A DNA stretch of 24,845 nt from Priapulus caudatus (lineage: Eukaryota; Priapulida; Priapulimorpha; Priapulimorphida; Priapulidae), in contig NW_014577360.1 in NCBI RefSeq assembly GCF_000485595.1, positions 368,075 through 392,919 of the forward strand, given 5' to 3'. The stretch's first letter is position 1; each line of letters starts with the position of its first letter. A program made the position numbers and the translations under genes. Below are positions 1 to 22,084 of the stretch, piece after piece. The notes beneath the pieces are model-generated. The model was not told where the DNA came from. It saw nothing but the letters and a program-made list of their open reading frames with translations, and searched no databases.

Positions 1-6
1 ACACTC

Positions 7-60
7 ATGTAAAGGGCTACCATTGGTCAGAAGAAACCTAATGGTAGCCCTTCTTACATG
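7..60. repeat. Imperfect hairpin (inverted repeat)
   Basis: The left arm, CATGTAAAGGGCTACCATT, pairs with the complement of AATGGTAGCCCTTCTTACATG on the right, with one bulged base and a loop of about 14 bases. It could be the foldback end of a small transposon cut by the window edge, or a stem in a transcript. Nothing more can be said from one copy. Confidence 0.6.
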
Positions 61-82
61 CGTGTGCCATATTTGGGAAACA

Positions 83-446
83 AATCGAGTTTTGTGGAAC
101 CGGTTCGACAGAATTGAGTTTTGTGTTTACAAAATTGAGTTTTTGTGGGACAGGATTGACAGAATTGAGTTTTGTGTTCACAAAATTGAGTTTGTGTGGA
201 CAGGATTGACAGAATTGAGTTTTGTGTTTACAAAATTGAGTTTTGTGGAACCGGTTCACAGAATTGAGTTTTGTGTGTTTACAAAATTGAGTTTTGTGGA
301 ACCGGTTCGACAGAATTGAGTTTTGTGTTTACAAAATTGAGTTTTGTGGAACCGGTTTGACAGAATTGAGTTTTGTGTTCACAAATTGAGTTTGTGGGAC
401 AGGACTGACAGAATGAGTTTTGTGTTCACAAAACTCATTTTTGTCA
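83..446. repeat. 50-bp minisatellite, about 7 units
   Basis: Units of 48-52 bases start GAATTGAGTTTTGTG at 112, 163, 213, 262, 314, 364 and a decayed one at 412. Each unit contains ACAAAATTGAGTTTTGT, an inverted repeat that can form a short stem. Two subtypes occur, one ending GGAACCGGTTCGACA and the other GGGACAGGATTGACA. The array abuts the 3' end of the decayed LINE. The open frames across it are repeat artefacts. Confidence 0.9.
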
Positions 447-2054
447 AGTTTATAGGTACAAAAATGCCTGTCCTGCATGGCGCCCCGTAGGTACGAGGAA
501 CTTTTGCTAGCCGAGGTTTACTAGAATTCCGTGTTATCGGTTAGACACATTTATTGCTGAAGGAGGGCAAATATCCTGTAAACGTTTACAACTTTTGAGC
601 TGATAAGCAACATTTTCACAAAGCTGCTCGCGACGAAACGCAAGTCTTTGGATCTTGAAGCTGAGATAGTACCTCATCGTACATGTCGTACCTATTCCAA
701 TTATTATATATCTATTATTATGTTCACTGCCCTTAATTACTTGAACAGATTCGATTAGACGTGAGAGCTCTTTGGTAAGGCCCGGGTGCCAGACGGGCGC
801 AGCATATTCCAGAATCGGTCTGACGTAACCACAGTAAATTTGTACGAGATCTTCACAGCTAAGCCTAGATTTTTTTTAGTATACCAAGCATGAACATTCT
901 TTTACTGTCTCTAGCCACCAGATCTTAAACGTGTATGGCCCATTTAAGATCGTGCTGGAGCCATACATCCAGGATCTTCCAAATTTTCCAATTGAAAGTG
1001 TGTGCTAAAAAATGGTTCAGCATCTTGAAGTCTATTTCTACCAAAGTACACCTGCATAATTTTGCATTTTTCAGGGTTAAGTTTCATTTTATTTGAAAAG
1101 GCCCAGCACTAGATAGATGCGAGTACGTTGTTTAGAATATGTCGGGGTGGATCGACCTTGTCTCCAGTAGTGTCATATTGTCGACGTATTTCCATTTCTG
1201 AACTAATAGTCTATTAGCAGCATCGTTAATCATGACCAAAACAATAGCGGGCCAAGCTTTGTGCCTGGGGAACACCACATGTTATCCCTGGTACTTAGAG
1301 GTAGACCCTTTGTACCGGACGCATTGTTGCCTCATAGAGAGGAAATCACTTATTCACGGTAGTAGTGACGGTCTGACTCCTAATTTATGGAGTTTTTTTT
1401 AGCAGTGTTGTGTGACATATCAGGTCAAATGCTTTTCTGAGTCAGTCACGACTAGAGAGCTTATATTGTTGCGTTTTTCTGCCGTCCTCTGTACGATAGT
1501 CCAATATGCTGATGAGGTAATAAACTGTTAAAGACTTGGGTATGGGGCCAAACTGGCGTAAAATCAATTTTATGCTGGATGTCGTCCATGATGCACGTGT
1601 AGACGAAGTTATCTGCTATTTTAGCGAAAGTGCAGGGTTAGAGAAATTGGCCTTAGCTCATCAATGGAAGGAGGGTACATTTTTGGTATAGGGCATGCGA
1701 TCGCCTGTTTCCAAGCTTGATGTACACAGCCCTGCCAGAAAAGATGCGTTTATTACATCAGCCAGGGGTGTCGCTACTCAGCAGCAAATCTTCTAATTAG
1801 ACGTGGCGGAGGGTTTTCAGGTCCTCCAGATTTATTAATGTTTATCTTCAGTAAGTGACGGTAGACTTGCCACTCCTGCACTGTTGGTGGTGGAGTGCCG
1901 GAAGGAAATTTGGAAGACTATTGTAGTCGAGAGGAGGAAGAAGTCGTGTAACAGCAGAGAATGAATCGTTTATCTTTTCAGCTATTGATGATGTGTCACT
2001 TGGATCGATTCCAGGAATTTCGATAGTTACTGTTGATTTGCTCATGTTCGCCAT
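430..2054 (-). pseudogene. LINE reverse transcriptase remnant
   Basis: Fragments in order on the minus strand are: IAEKINDSFSAVTRLLPPLD (linker before RT), FLSMRQQCVRYKGSTSKYQG and GVPQ (1265-1276), WKYVDN (1174-1191), MKLNPEKCKIMQVYFGRN (about 1040-1090), YVRPILEYAAPVWHPGLTKE (about 770-830), and the C-terminal SSKPRLAKVPRTYGAPCRTG (about 460-520). The catalytic YxDD box reads YVDN, so one aspartate is lost. Stops and shifts occur throughout. Together they show a full-length-type RT that has decayed. Confidence 0.85.
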
Positions 2055-2462
2055 GTCTCGGATTTCTGTATGCCACTTACGCGGATTATATTTTTTTAGG
2101 TGCTGAATTTTTTTTAAATAATAATACTGCTTAGCTTTGATGATTTCTTGGTGTACCTTGTTACGATAGAAACGCCACGAGTTACTCTTGTTACAGAAAG
2201 CACGCTGTCTTTTATTGTTAAGTTCCTTTATTTTGGCAGAGAACCATTTTTTTGACGTTACATGTCGTGGATGATCTTGGTCGGAAAGTTCAGATCAAAT
2301 TTGTTTAGCCAGCTGTTCACTAAAAAACGTCCAGTTTGAAGATGACATCAGTAGCGGATAAGACATTATTCCAATCGCATGTGGTTATCCAACGGCCAAA
2401 AGTTCTCAGCCGAGAATCAAAGAGAGGTCTAACGATACGAGTCGATTTCCGTTTAGATGGCC

Positions 2463-2969
2463 TCAAATATGTCTTTTAATAGGCTGCCACATAATGCATA
2501 GATGATCGCTGAGCCCAAGAAGTGCTAATGTAAACAGTTCCAAATATGTAGAGTGGATGTTGGTAATGATATTGTCAAGGATAGCATTACCACGTGTAGG
2601 AACTGTCACGACTGCCTTCAATTGATGGGCTTTACACAGAGGTTGTAAATCAAAATGGTTGAAATCTCCAGTAAATATCACTCGCAGCATCTGGGTAGTC
2701 AATAAGTAGTGCGTCAGTCGATTCAGTTAGATGATTGTTCAAATTTCATGGTGCACGGAACCAGGGTGACTATATACGCAGCACACTATTAAGCATGATG
2801 TAGTGCGAGGCAGCAATTTAGGACGACACAAATCAAATCCATTCCAATTCGTCACATTTATTTTCTTAAGACTTCGAGCTTGTAAGGTGTCGTGTACGTA
2901 GATAGCGACACCGCCTCCTCTATGTTGATTCTTGAATTTTGTAAACAGCGAGTATGATTGAATTTTCAA
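2463..2969 (-). pseudogene. LINE endonuclease remnant
   Basis: There are two frames. 2969-2739 has HRGGGVAIYVHDTLQAR, the conserved RGGGV.IY strand of APE-type endonucleases. 2702-2463 has VIFTGDFNHFDLQPLC (the GDFN catalytic motif), VVTVPTRGNAILDNI and LGLSDHLCIMW (the SDH motif). One or more shifts separate the two parts near 2700-2740, where another frame reads NHLTESTDALLIDYPDA. In life this enzyme nicks the target DNA for reverse transcription. This copy is broken and presumably inactive. The N-terminal third of the domain is not recognisable upstream of about 3000. Confidence 0.85.
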
Positions 2970-2999
2970 CTCTTCATCTGCACCGCAAAGAGATAAGAG

Positions 3000-3810
3000 T
3001 CATGAGTATATTGCAATAGTCAAATGTATTCAGAATAGTCATTAGGGTCTTCTTATAGTAAAAGGTAGTTTGGATAGTCACAAGTCACAAGTTTAAATAG
3101 TTACACGTTCAGGTGTTAGGTACGTAGTGCGACAGTGTTCTTTGTGCCGGCATTGGGCTACACGCTGTTTTCAGAATGTCTGGAAAAGCATGCCAGTGTA
3201 CAGTGTGCTATTCAAGAAAAGCCTGTTGGGTGTCAAGGGATTGGTGGAGACTTCGGGTTGTTTTTCCGTACCTGTTCCTTCCTGCTATTTTGGTCAGAGT
3301 AATGAACGGGCTAACCACCTTACCCTTCGGACACACCATACCCTATCTACTTCTTTGTTGCTTGTCGTGGATCTTTTACCAAAGAACTGGACACCCGCCA
3401 CTGGCCCACACTACGACAAATTGACGCAGTTGACAGGATTTCCGGTCAACGTAGGAGTGATTGCAGAATACCACTGTTGACGGAGTGAAGAACCCCATGG
3501 TCTAGAGAGGAAAGCCAATCGGGGAGACACCCTTACCATCCCGATGATATTGACGTCGGGTGTAGCACCGAGGAAGTATCGGCCCGTTGGACGTATGGAC
3601 TGGAATGGATTTGCTCTTTCAACGTGAACTGTATTACTCAGTTAATAGCAACGGGGGAGTTAATTAGTACATTGTAATATTTTTGTATTATACGTGTTTT
3701 GCGATTCGTCATTCCTGATTTGAATTCCGTGTACTTGGAACTACGCAGTTGTCTTCAGCAATTAAAACGATAGACAATATCTGAATGACAAGATGCTACA
3801 GAGATACGAT
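3000..3810. other. No recognisable gene
   Basis: This lies between the LINE and the last exon seen. A plus-strand frame at 3127-3480 has no domain pattern. A minus-strand stretch at about 3540-3640, between an AG at 3641 and a GTAAGG, is open but does not resemble the expected continuation of the REJ module. It may hold the unrecognisable 5' part of the LINE. Confidence 0.5.
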
Positions 3811-3813
3811 ACA

Positions 3814-3817
3814 TACA

Positions 3818-3864
<47 letters not shown>

Positions 3865-3870
3865 ATATAT
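3814..3870. repeat. (TA)n microsatellite
   Basis: About 57 bases of almost pure TA, interrupted by two TTA steps. It lies just 3' of the last visible REJ exon, in the intron. Confidence 0.95.
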
Positions 3871-3918
3871 TGTACGGCGCGCGCTACGGGCGCGTGGTAC
3901 TGCGCACCGATACCTTAC

Positions 3919-15620
<11,702 letters not shown>

Positions 15621-15629
15621 CGTTGCCGT

Positions 15630-15900
15630 CGTAGATATGTTAAAGGAGTTCGCCCGTGGAGGGAGACACCCCTATCTCTCTTCACCTTGTCTTCTCCACT
15701 CACAGGGCTTCAGTAGGTTTCTACTCTCCAAGTCTTGATGGAACTTGGCGAAGCTGTAAAGGCAGGCGGTGGTAACAAGCCCTGGGTAGCCGACAGAGTG
15801 ATTGCGCGCTTCACCCAGCGTAAACATTTGTGCATCAATGCAATGCTCAATAGTCAGCAGTGCCTTTCGACGTCAAGCATGCAGTTTTTACTATAAATTA
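15630..15900 (-). other. Probable 5' UTR / upstream region of the polycystin-like gene
   Basis: This lies immediately upstream (in minus-strand sense) of the proposed start codon. An in-frame TAG occurs here, as expected of a leader. No TATA box or start site can be placed. It is bounded on the far side by a (TA)n run. Confidence 0.35.
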
Positions 15901-15920
15901 AATAAGTAATATTCTTATTG

Positions 15921-15923
<3 letters not shown>

Positions 15924-15956
<33 letters not shown>
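15924..15956. repeat. (TA)n microsatellite
   Basis: About 16 TA units, 300 bases upstream of the proposed start codon. Confidence 0.95.
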
Positions 15957-15957
<1 letters not shown>

Positions 15958-16850
15958 TAGCAATGGCTCGGTGGTGACGGAAACGTCCATATCATAAAGC
16001 AATTAACCTTATTCAACCACCGATCTATACTTCTACCGCCGTTTACAGAACGATTTTCTAGGATTTGCAAATTTTACATAATAAAATTGAGTAATGCTCT
16101 AATTATTATACTTAATGATATGTGATTATAGTCTTTACTGTCAAATTATTAAATATTCTATTACTAAACAGCTATTAAGCTATAAATATAAGTGTTACTG
16201 GCAGCATTCACGTCGTTGCCTCTTGGATAAAGTAAAACCTTCACAAGCATATTGCAATTATCACCATGAAGAAATACCAAGACTAGACTCGCTCAAAAAA
16301 TACCTCATAATTTCAATTCAGAATATCTCTCGAACAATTCCTTAAGTATGAGTATGAGTATAAAGCTTAAAACCACGCGCATCTAACAAATTAGTATTCG
16401 TAAGAAAGGATTATACTTAAAAGCTGGAGAGAAAAAATTAATTTTTTCCGACTTTAGTGAATGAAAATATCATGTTCTGTTATTCATTAATCTCTGCTGC
16501 TGCGTATACGAGCGTTGGTATAAAACCTGATAAAAGGTTATACGTGCCTAGGTAAGCCGTGTTATTAACCAATGGAGTTGCATTGGTAGACTTTAAAAAC
16601 ATTAAAATTGAAATACCTTTACGTTGTGGTGAGCATCATTAATAGCAGACGACCGTTGCGTGATTTGTCAATAAATGTGCAAAGAAGTCAACGTCTTAAA
16701 CTGATAATCTCACAGAGTTCAAGACGATGTGCTCTAGTAAAACTATCTCTGACCTTGCGCAGCCGATCCTGACGTTCTCACTCCTATAACATATATGTGA
16801 TCGCGCCACGAGTGATATCCGTGCCGCGTCTCTATTCGCATCACGCGGCA
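15957..16850. other. No recognisable gene
   Basis: AT-rich intergenic DNA. An 18-base perfect palindrome, GAAAAAATTAATTTTTTC, occurs near 16432-16449. The open frame at 16115-16345 has no recognisable features. Confidence 0.5.
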
Positions 16851-16852
16851 TG

Positions 16853-16922
16853 CGCTGCCTGCCCATGGTAACAGCAACAATGGCGGCGGATGAAATAATG
16901 TTGATTGGCGGCGATGACGTCA
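16853..16922. promoter_or_regulatory. Cluster of promoter-type motifs (RFX half-site, YY1-like, CCAAT, CRE)
   Basis: Within 70 bases there are four motifs. GCCCATGGTAAC (16861-16872) reads GTTACCATGGGC on the minus strand and matches the first ten bases of the RFX X-box GTTRCCATGGYAAC. ATGGCGGC (from about 16880) is YY1-like, ATTGG (16904-16908) is an inverted CCAAT box, and TGACGTCA (16915-16922) is a perfect CRE. RFX factors drive ciliary genes, the usual setting of polycystins. The cluster lies about 1.2 kb upstream of the proposed start codon. Function is inferred only. Confidence 0.35.
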
Positions 16923-16929
16923 TACGGTA

Positions 16930-17500
16930 ATGGCGTGGTTGCAGTATCTATACAGACAGGTGTCCGCACTCGGGGAGCAACGAGCCGCTGTGTCAAGCCT
17001 GAATAGCAGGAACTATACGAGTTATTAAAAAAGGGAGAGAAAACTATTTCAACCCTGTTCATTCCGATCTGTTCGGTTGTTTTTTTATTCGTTGCGTATT
17101 TTATAAAAAACAGGTATCATTACTAAATTTTAGCCGACAAAAAACGATTATCACAACTTTTTGCAAATGAAACTATTGAAGATATGTAATTTCATGAGGA
17201 TCTCTTTTATTTGATAGGATAAATATAGCTCCATGTAAACCCGAACGTCGTTCGTGTATCCTGGATGCAATTTTATATTCGTTAACGTTTTGTTTTGTTT
17301 TTTGGTAAATGCCTTTTATCGGAATTCAGTCTCACGGCTTCCACGAAGGCAAGGTTTGCTAATGAACCAGGCCTCTCCCCACCTTGCCACATTCACTTGT
17401 TTTCGCAAAAAGCGGTAGAACGATTATAACAAACTACACACGATTTTTAGCCCTGGCAAATGTAACCGTGTTCAACGCGAGAATAATAGCAATTTCGATT
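16930..17500. other. No recognisable gene
   Basis: AT-rich, with homopolymer T and A runs near 17080-17110 and 17290-17310. Nothing coding is supported. Confidence 0.5.
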
Positions 17501-17930
17501 CGCTCGACAAATGAGCCGCAGTCAATTGCATCGCCTTTGGTTACCGAAAAATTTCAACGGAAACGCCGCGCGTCATTCAGCTTTTCGTGACGCCGTTACC
17601 GACATTTTCTCTGTCTGTAACGGTTTTTTCTTCGATGCCACGTCTCCGTCTGCGGCCGCGGCCGTACGACGCACGTCAGTGGCTCCGTCGCGCTCACACT
17701 CGCACTGCCATGTAGAGCGTGCTAGTCTTTTTCGTTGTCGTACGCCGAGTATTTCTTTTACCGATAAATATTTTACTGGAGTGGCGTGATAGGAACGGAG
17801 AATGCTTTGTCGTAGTTGCGCGGAAATCAGATACACAAGTAGCGTTGACTCATTAATCATTGAAGCTGTGGGCGTTGTGTTTTCGCCGAAATTCTGTCCG
17901 TTCGCGCCATGGTGATTGATTGCGAAAAGC
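17500..17930. other. CpG-dense segment, possible distal promoter
   Basis: CpG is clearly more frequent here than in the flanks (for example GCGGCCGCGGCCG at about 17652). Overlapping open frames on both strands (17511-17789 plus, 17573-17860 minus) are of similar length and have no domain, as expected of GC-rich non-coding DNA. It could hold a transcription start for a gene in either direction. Confidence 0.3.
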
Positions 17931-18840
17931 CTTCGCTGCCACGTTGATTATCAGCAGGAGCTAAATTATTAAAATAAACGCCGGTAGATTATTTTTCAAT
18001 ATTACGGCACTTTTAATCTCAATGCTTATCACAATTTAGTCTGCGAGAGAAGTTAGTAACGGTTAGCAATTGCTTTGAGCAGCAAATGCCTTTGAGAGTA
18101 TACGTGTTGGCGCATTTAGCTGTAACTTGGTTCAGGGAGTTTTCTGTATCACGGTTATCAAAGTTATAATCAAAATGGTTAATAACAATAATGGTTAATA
18201 AGCTGTTGTGCTGTTATGTGTAAGTGTTAAAAAAGTTCGTATACGTTTTGCCTTTACGAATTGAATGAGTTGTTCGAACAAATGATCGAGTCGTTAGTTG
18301 AACTCGCGTATTATATTAAATGCTCGTTATGAATCAAGTCTGCCTTGTCAGTATTTCACCAACATCAGTGGTACTTCTAAAACGGATTGTCAAAATACGT
18401 TAGCATATCCTAACTATACGACAAACTTCTAGAAAATTAATTTTTCAACAAGCAAGCAACTGACACTTACATTGTGACTATAATTAGTTGAAATATTTTC
18501 GATGTAACAAATTCATTTCTCCCGAATAATTTGGAAACCTCGGTAAAAAAAAATTATGCAATGAAGACATAATAATAACATGAGAAAGAATAGATGCATT
18601 TGCATAAATAGAGATTATTATTTTATGTTTATAATGTGTCATCTTTTCAACGATGGCTGTCCCCTAGATGCAATGTACGCATTAGCCTACAGGATGCATG
18701 TGATTGTAATATCGCTCAAGCGTTTTCTACTTTCATCAAATCAAAGATGTTATAAAAACAACGACCCAAGCTCCCTTTTTTCTACGTTTGCTGCAGGGAC
18801 GCAAATCCATTTTAAAAAGTACGAGGACCAGACGTGGTTC
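17930..18840. other. No recognisable gene
   Basis: AT-rich DNA. No domain-bearing frame, RNA gene or clear repeat was seen. Confidence 0.5.
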
Positions 18841-18846
18841 AAGAGT

Positions 18847-18906
18847 GTGCGAGGGAGCGAAGCGGCCGAGGGGGAGGGTGTGGGAGTGGGGTATCCCCCC
18901 TCGCAC
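18847..18906 (+). repeat. G-quadruplex motif inside an inverted repeat
   Basis: GTGCGAGGG (18847-18855) and CCCTCGCAC (18898-18906) are perfect inverted complements. Between them lies GGGGGAGGGTGTGGGAGTGG followed by GG (18870-18891): four G-runs with loops of one, three and three bases, a textbook quadruplex motif on the plus strand. The phrase GCGAGGGAGCGAAGCGGCCG looks like part of a dispersed repeat, but that is an impression only. Confidence 0.75.
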
Positions 18907-18929
18907 GGTAGGGACTTTTCATATTTTTG

Positions 18930-19470
18930 ATCTCTAAAAGGTTCATTTTCGCGCATTTTTTATTTCAAGTATCAACTATTGGTTGTATCGTTTACATGCC
19001 ATAAACTAGGTCATCTGATCACTAGAGGTCGATGAATTTTCAAAACTTTCCATTTCAAATAATGTTTTTTTTACTTTTGCGTGTATAGGCTTATCGTTGA
19101 TTGTATTCCATCAGAGGCTTCGATTCATTTTGAGGATGGGGTGGGGGCAAACAATACATTCAGAATTTAACGTGTTAAAGTATGGTAGCTGCAACTAGGA
19201 TATCTTTATGTATCTCTTGAATTTATCTCAAAACACAATTTAAACTTGACTCTTTTCACACAGGCTCATTGTAACTTAAAATGAGGACTCATCAAAGTAA
19301 ACATATCACAGCAATGGATTTATGGTTATGATATGATATTTAAATGAGAATTAAACGTTTTCCTCTTGAGACGACTGAAAGACGCCTTAAGAACTCAAAG
19401 AAAAAATCCTAATGCCAATTGGCATCTACAAATAATGCATGTTGCAACATTTAACTTCGGACCCACCCCC
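18930..19470. other. No recognisable gene
   Basis: AT-rich DNA with short purine-rich runs (GGGGTGGGGGC at about 19138). Nothing coding is supported. Confidence 0.5.
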
Positions 19471-19473
19471 ATA

Positions 19474-21215
19474 TTCAGGTCTAACGATGAGAACCTATAG
19501 CAGAAATTGATTCTGAGATACCCCCTGACCAAACAAAATGCATTTTCCTCACAAAATAAAGTTCCTCTGGTGAGATATTGCGCATGCGCTAAAACAGTAA
19601 CATAGTCAAAGTTATGTACGGAATGGTATATGCAGCGGGAACCTTACATGCAGGGTCTGCTTTCTATTTCTGAAGTGAGGTCACTGAGGAAATTTTATCA
19701 TATAAATCTATGCTAGGATGACCCCTCTTCATTTTAAATTTATAATGTTTGTAAAATATTATTTTTGTGTGAGATATTGCGAATGCGCGAGCACCTATTC
19801 AGGCTTGCAGTACGGCCTAAATAAAAATACGTAATATAGCTTGCTGAAAGAGAGAGGGGTAGGAAACTGAGGGAAGGTGGTAGCGAAGACAGGCGAGGGG
19901 CGGTGGAAGCAGAAGGAGGCTGAGCGTGCGACAAGGAAGACAAGAGAACGGGCGGGCGGGGATGAAGTAGGAGTTATGCACCCTATACAGGCTAGGGCGC
20001 TCTCCCAATTATAAACACAGGTCTACAGATAAGAATGTAATACAGAAATCAATGCTGAGATATCCCCTGACCAAACCAAATGCATTTTTATCACAAAATA
20101 AAACTCCTGTGGTGAGATATTGCGCATGCGCTGAAACAGTAACGTAGCCAGGTTATGTACTTAATGGTATATGCAGCGGGGACCTTACACGCAAGGTCTG
20201 CTTCCTATTTCTGAAGTGAGGTATACTGATAAAATTTTATCTTATAAATCTATGCTAGGATAGCCCCTCTTCATTTTAAATTCAGAACACAGGTCTACTG
20301 ATAAGAATTTATTCCAGAAACTCTTATGATATCCCCTTGACGAAGATTGATATCCCCTCTTGAGATATCCCCTGCCAATACTATATGCGTTTTCATCACA
20401 AAATATAACTCTTCTAGTGAGATACTGCGCATGCGCTAAAACGGTAACGTATTCAGGTTATACTGACTGGTATATGCAGCGGGGACCTTACAGGCAATGT
20501 CTGCTTTCTATTTCTGAAGTGAGGTATACTGATAAAATTTTATCATATAAATCTATGCTAGGATAACTCCTCTTCATTTTAAATTCAGAAAGTTTGCATA
20601 ATACTCTTCTCCTCGGGAGATATTGTACATGCGCGAGCACCATTTTTTTTAATCGTGCAGTACGGCCAAAGAAACAGTACGTAAATATAGCTTGCTGAGG
20701 GAGAAGGGGTGGGAAACTGAAGGAAGGTGGCAGGTAAGACAGTGGAGGGGCGGTGGAAGGAGGAGGCTGAGCGTGCGACAATGGAGACAAAGGGAAGGGC
20801 GGCCGGAGATAAAGTAGGAATTTTGCATACTAGAGGCTAGGGCGCTCTCCCAACTATAAACACAGGTCCACTGATAAGAATTTATTCCAGAAACCAATGT
20901 TGAGATATCCCCTGCCAATACTATATGCGTTTTCATCACAAAATATAACTCTTCTGATGAGATACTGCGCATGCGCTAAAACAGAACGTATTCAGCTAGG
21001 TTATACTGACTGGTATATGCAGCGGGGACCTTACATGCAAGGTCTGCTTCCTATTTCTGAATTGAGGTATACTGATGGAATTTTGTCCTAACAAGTTATG
21101 ATAAAATAACCCCTCTTCATTTTAAATTTATAATCTTTGCAAAATATTATGTTATCGGGAGATAGTGCGCATGCACGAGCACCGTAGCAGGCGTGCAGTA
21201 CGACCTTAAATAATA
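19474..21215 (+). repeat. Tandem satellite, four copies of a ~540-bp unit
   Basis: The copies begin with a CAGGTCTA/CCA-GAT-type block at about 19474, 20011, 20284 and 20856. Copies 1 and 3 are near full length; copy 2 lacks the second half and copy 4 is cut short. Each unit has TGAGATAT(T/C)CCCC-type text, then a GCGCATGCGC palindrome, CAGCGGGGACCTTACA and CTATTTCTGAAGTGAGGT. Full units add a second half with a diverged palindrome (GCGCGAGCACC) and a purine-rich, GGAAGGTGG-type stretch. Open frames on both strands are artefacts. Confidence 0.9.
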
Positions 21216-21229
21216 GTACGTAATATATA

Positions 21230-21500
21230 CGATATGTATATAATAATATATCTACGAATGTACATATCTACCACAGATATCAATAGCTACTGGAGAGCTA
21301 GCGAGCGAGCGCGTACAAGCCTTACATATTACAAGTCTACGTTAAATCTACGTGTATGCTTGCAGGATCGGATATGGAGTGACAAAATTCTGGAACTCGA
21401 AAGTAGCAAATCCTTTCAATATCCCCTACCTAGGGCACCTAGCAGCAGTAGGCGGTCGCGGTTCCTGTATTCAGTTTAGGTTATCAATTGGGAGTTATTT
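21230..21500. other. No recognisable gene
   Basis: This starts with AT-rich DNA at the end of the satellite. A plus-strand frame continues into the retroelement fragment that follows but has no identifiable domain here. Confidence 0.4.
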
Positions 21501-21519
21501 TTTATACTTTCTATTTTTT

Positions 21520-21650
21520 CATTTACCCCTTCACCATACGATCCCCATCAGAAAGGAAAGAGAAGCGTACTGGATTCACAATCTAAACACTATCCAGTCA
21601 CACGGACTCAATCTGCGGGTAGAGAATCCGAGAAGGATAGAAGACAGTAA
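21520..21650 (+). pseudogene. Retroelement protein C-terminal fragment (Penelope-like or similar)
   Basis: The plus-strand frame contains IRKEREAYWIHNLNTIQSHG then LNLRVENPRR. The pattern REx-YWIxxLxTIxPxGLN is typical of the C-terminal GIY-YIG-type region of Penelope-like elements and of some related retroelement proteins. Only this ~45-residue piece is recognisable; upstream sequence in the same frame (FNIPYLGHLAAVGG...) is weak. It is a dead fragment. The family is from memory of the motif and would need a profile search. Confidence 0.45.
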
Positions 21651-21719
21651 TCACCCTCCCACCAGCATGGTATACACGCAAGGCTAATTCTTAGCCGACA
21701 CTATAGGATAGCGGGTGGC

Positions 21720-22080
21720 TCGGTTTACCTTTTTATAACTTTTTTTTACTTAATTCTAAGGTTAGATTCGTATAAGAGTAACAGAGAAACAAACAATAAG
21801 CAATCTGACAAAAACAGTTCGAACGATCTTATGATTCTGTGTTGTCAAAGCTTCTGGATATACAACATTGTTATGAAATTGCGCCAAGTTATTATGAATA
21901 TGCCTCTCTGGCTTTGCAAGCCTCGTCTCGCCTTTTAAATACACAATTGGTGACATCTGTCACGTGTCTCTCTTATCATTGGTATTCGCTTTACATCAAA
22001 ATGATACATGAAAACTAAACTAAACTAAATACGTAATGTAATACAGCCGAAGGACGAATATGTAAAGTAGCTAGGGATAG
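21720..22080. other. No recognisable gene
   Basis: AT-rich DNA without a supported coding or RNA feature. Confidence 0.5.
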
Positions 22081-22084
22081 CCAT

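Larger units (their letters stand above)
430..3000 (-). mobile_element. Decayed non-LTR retrotransposon (LINE, CR1/L2-like group)
   Basis: Read on the minus strand, the region gives an endonuclease (about 2970-2460), a linker (2054-1848) and a reverse transcriptase with its C-terminal region (about 1800-430), in the usual LINE order. Many frameshifts and stops break it. The family is judged from the style of the motifs (RGGGVAIYV, PTRGNAILD, GVPQ, WKYVD), which fit the CR1/L2/Jockey broad group; I cannot name the clade. There is no poly-A; the 3' end runs directly into the 50-bp minisatellite at about 446. It carries its own codon use and no tie to the polycystin-like gene other than lying beyond its last visible exon. 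Confidence 0.85.

Noticed and set aside
83-446. CRISPR-like direct repeats
   Set aside because: The repeats are contiguous and there are no unique spacers of even length; this is a minisatellite in animal DNA.
3127-3480. 117-residue plus-strand frame
   Set aside because: No recognisable domain, no supporting splice structure, and a second frame of similar length overlaps it.
3538-3641. Possible next REJ exon on the minus strand (AG at 3641, GTAAGG near 3538)
   Set aside because: The encoded residues do not resemble the expected continuation of the REJ module in either possible frame.
17511-17860. Overlapping 92- and 95-residue frames on opposite strands
   Set aside because: Equal-length open frames on both strands are expected from CpG-rich DNA; no domain or signal is seen.
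19474-21215. Small open frames repeated in each satellite copy (e.g. 20360-20566 and 20897-21091)
   Set aside because: Their similarity comes from the repeat itself; they are short, differ in length through indels and have no domain.
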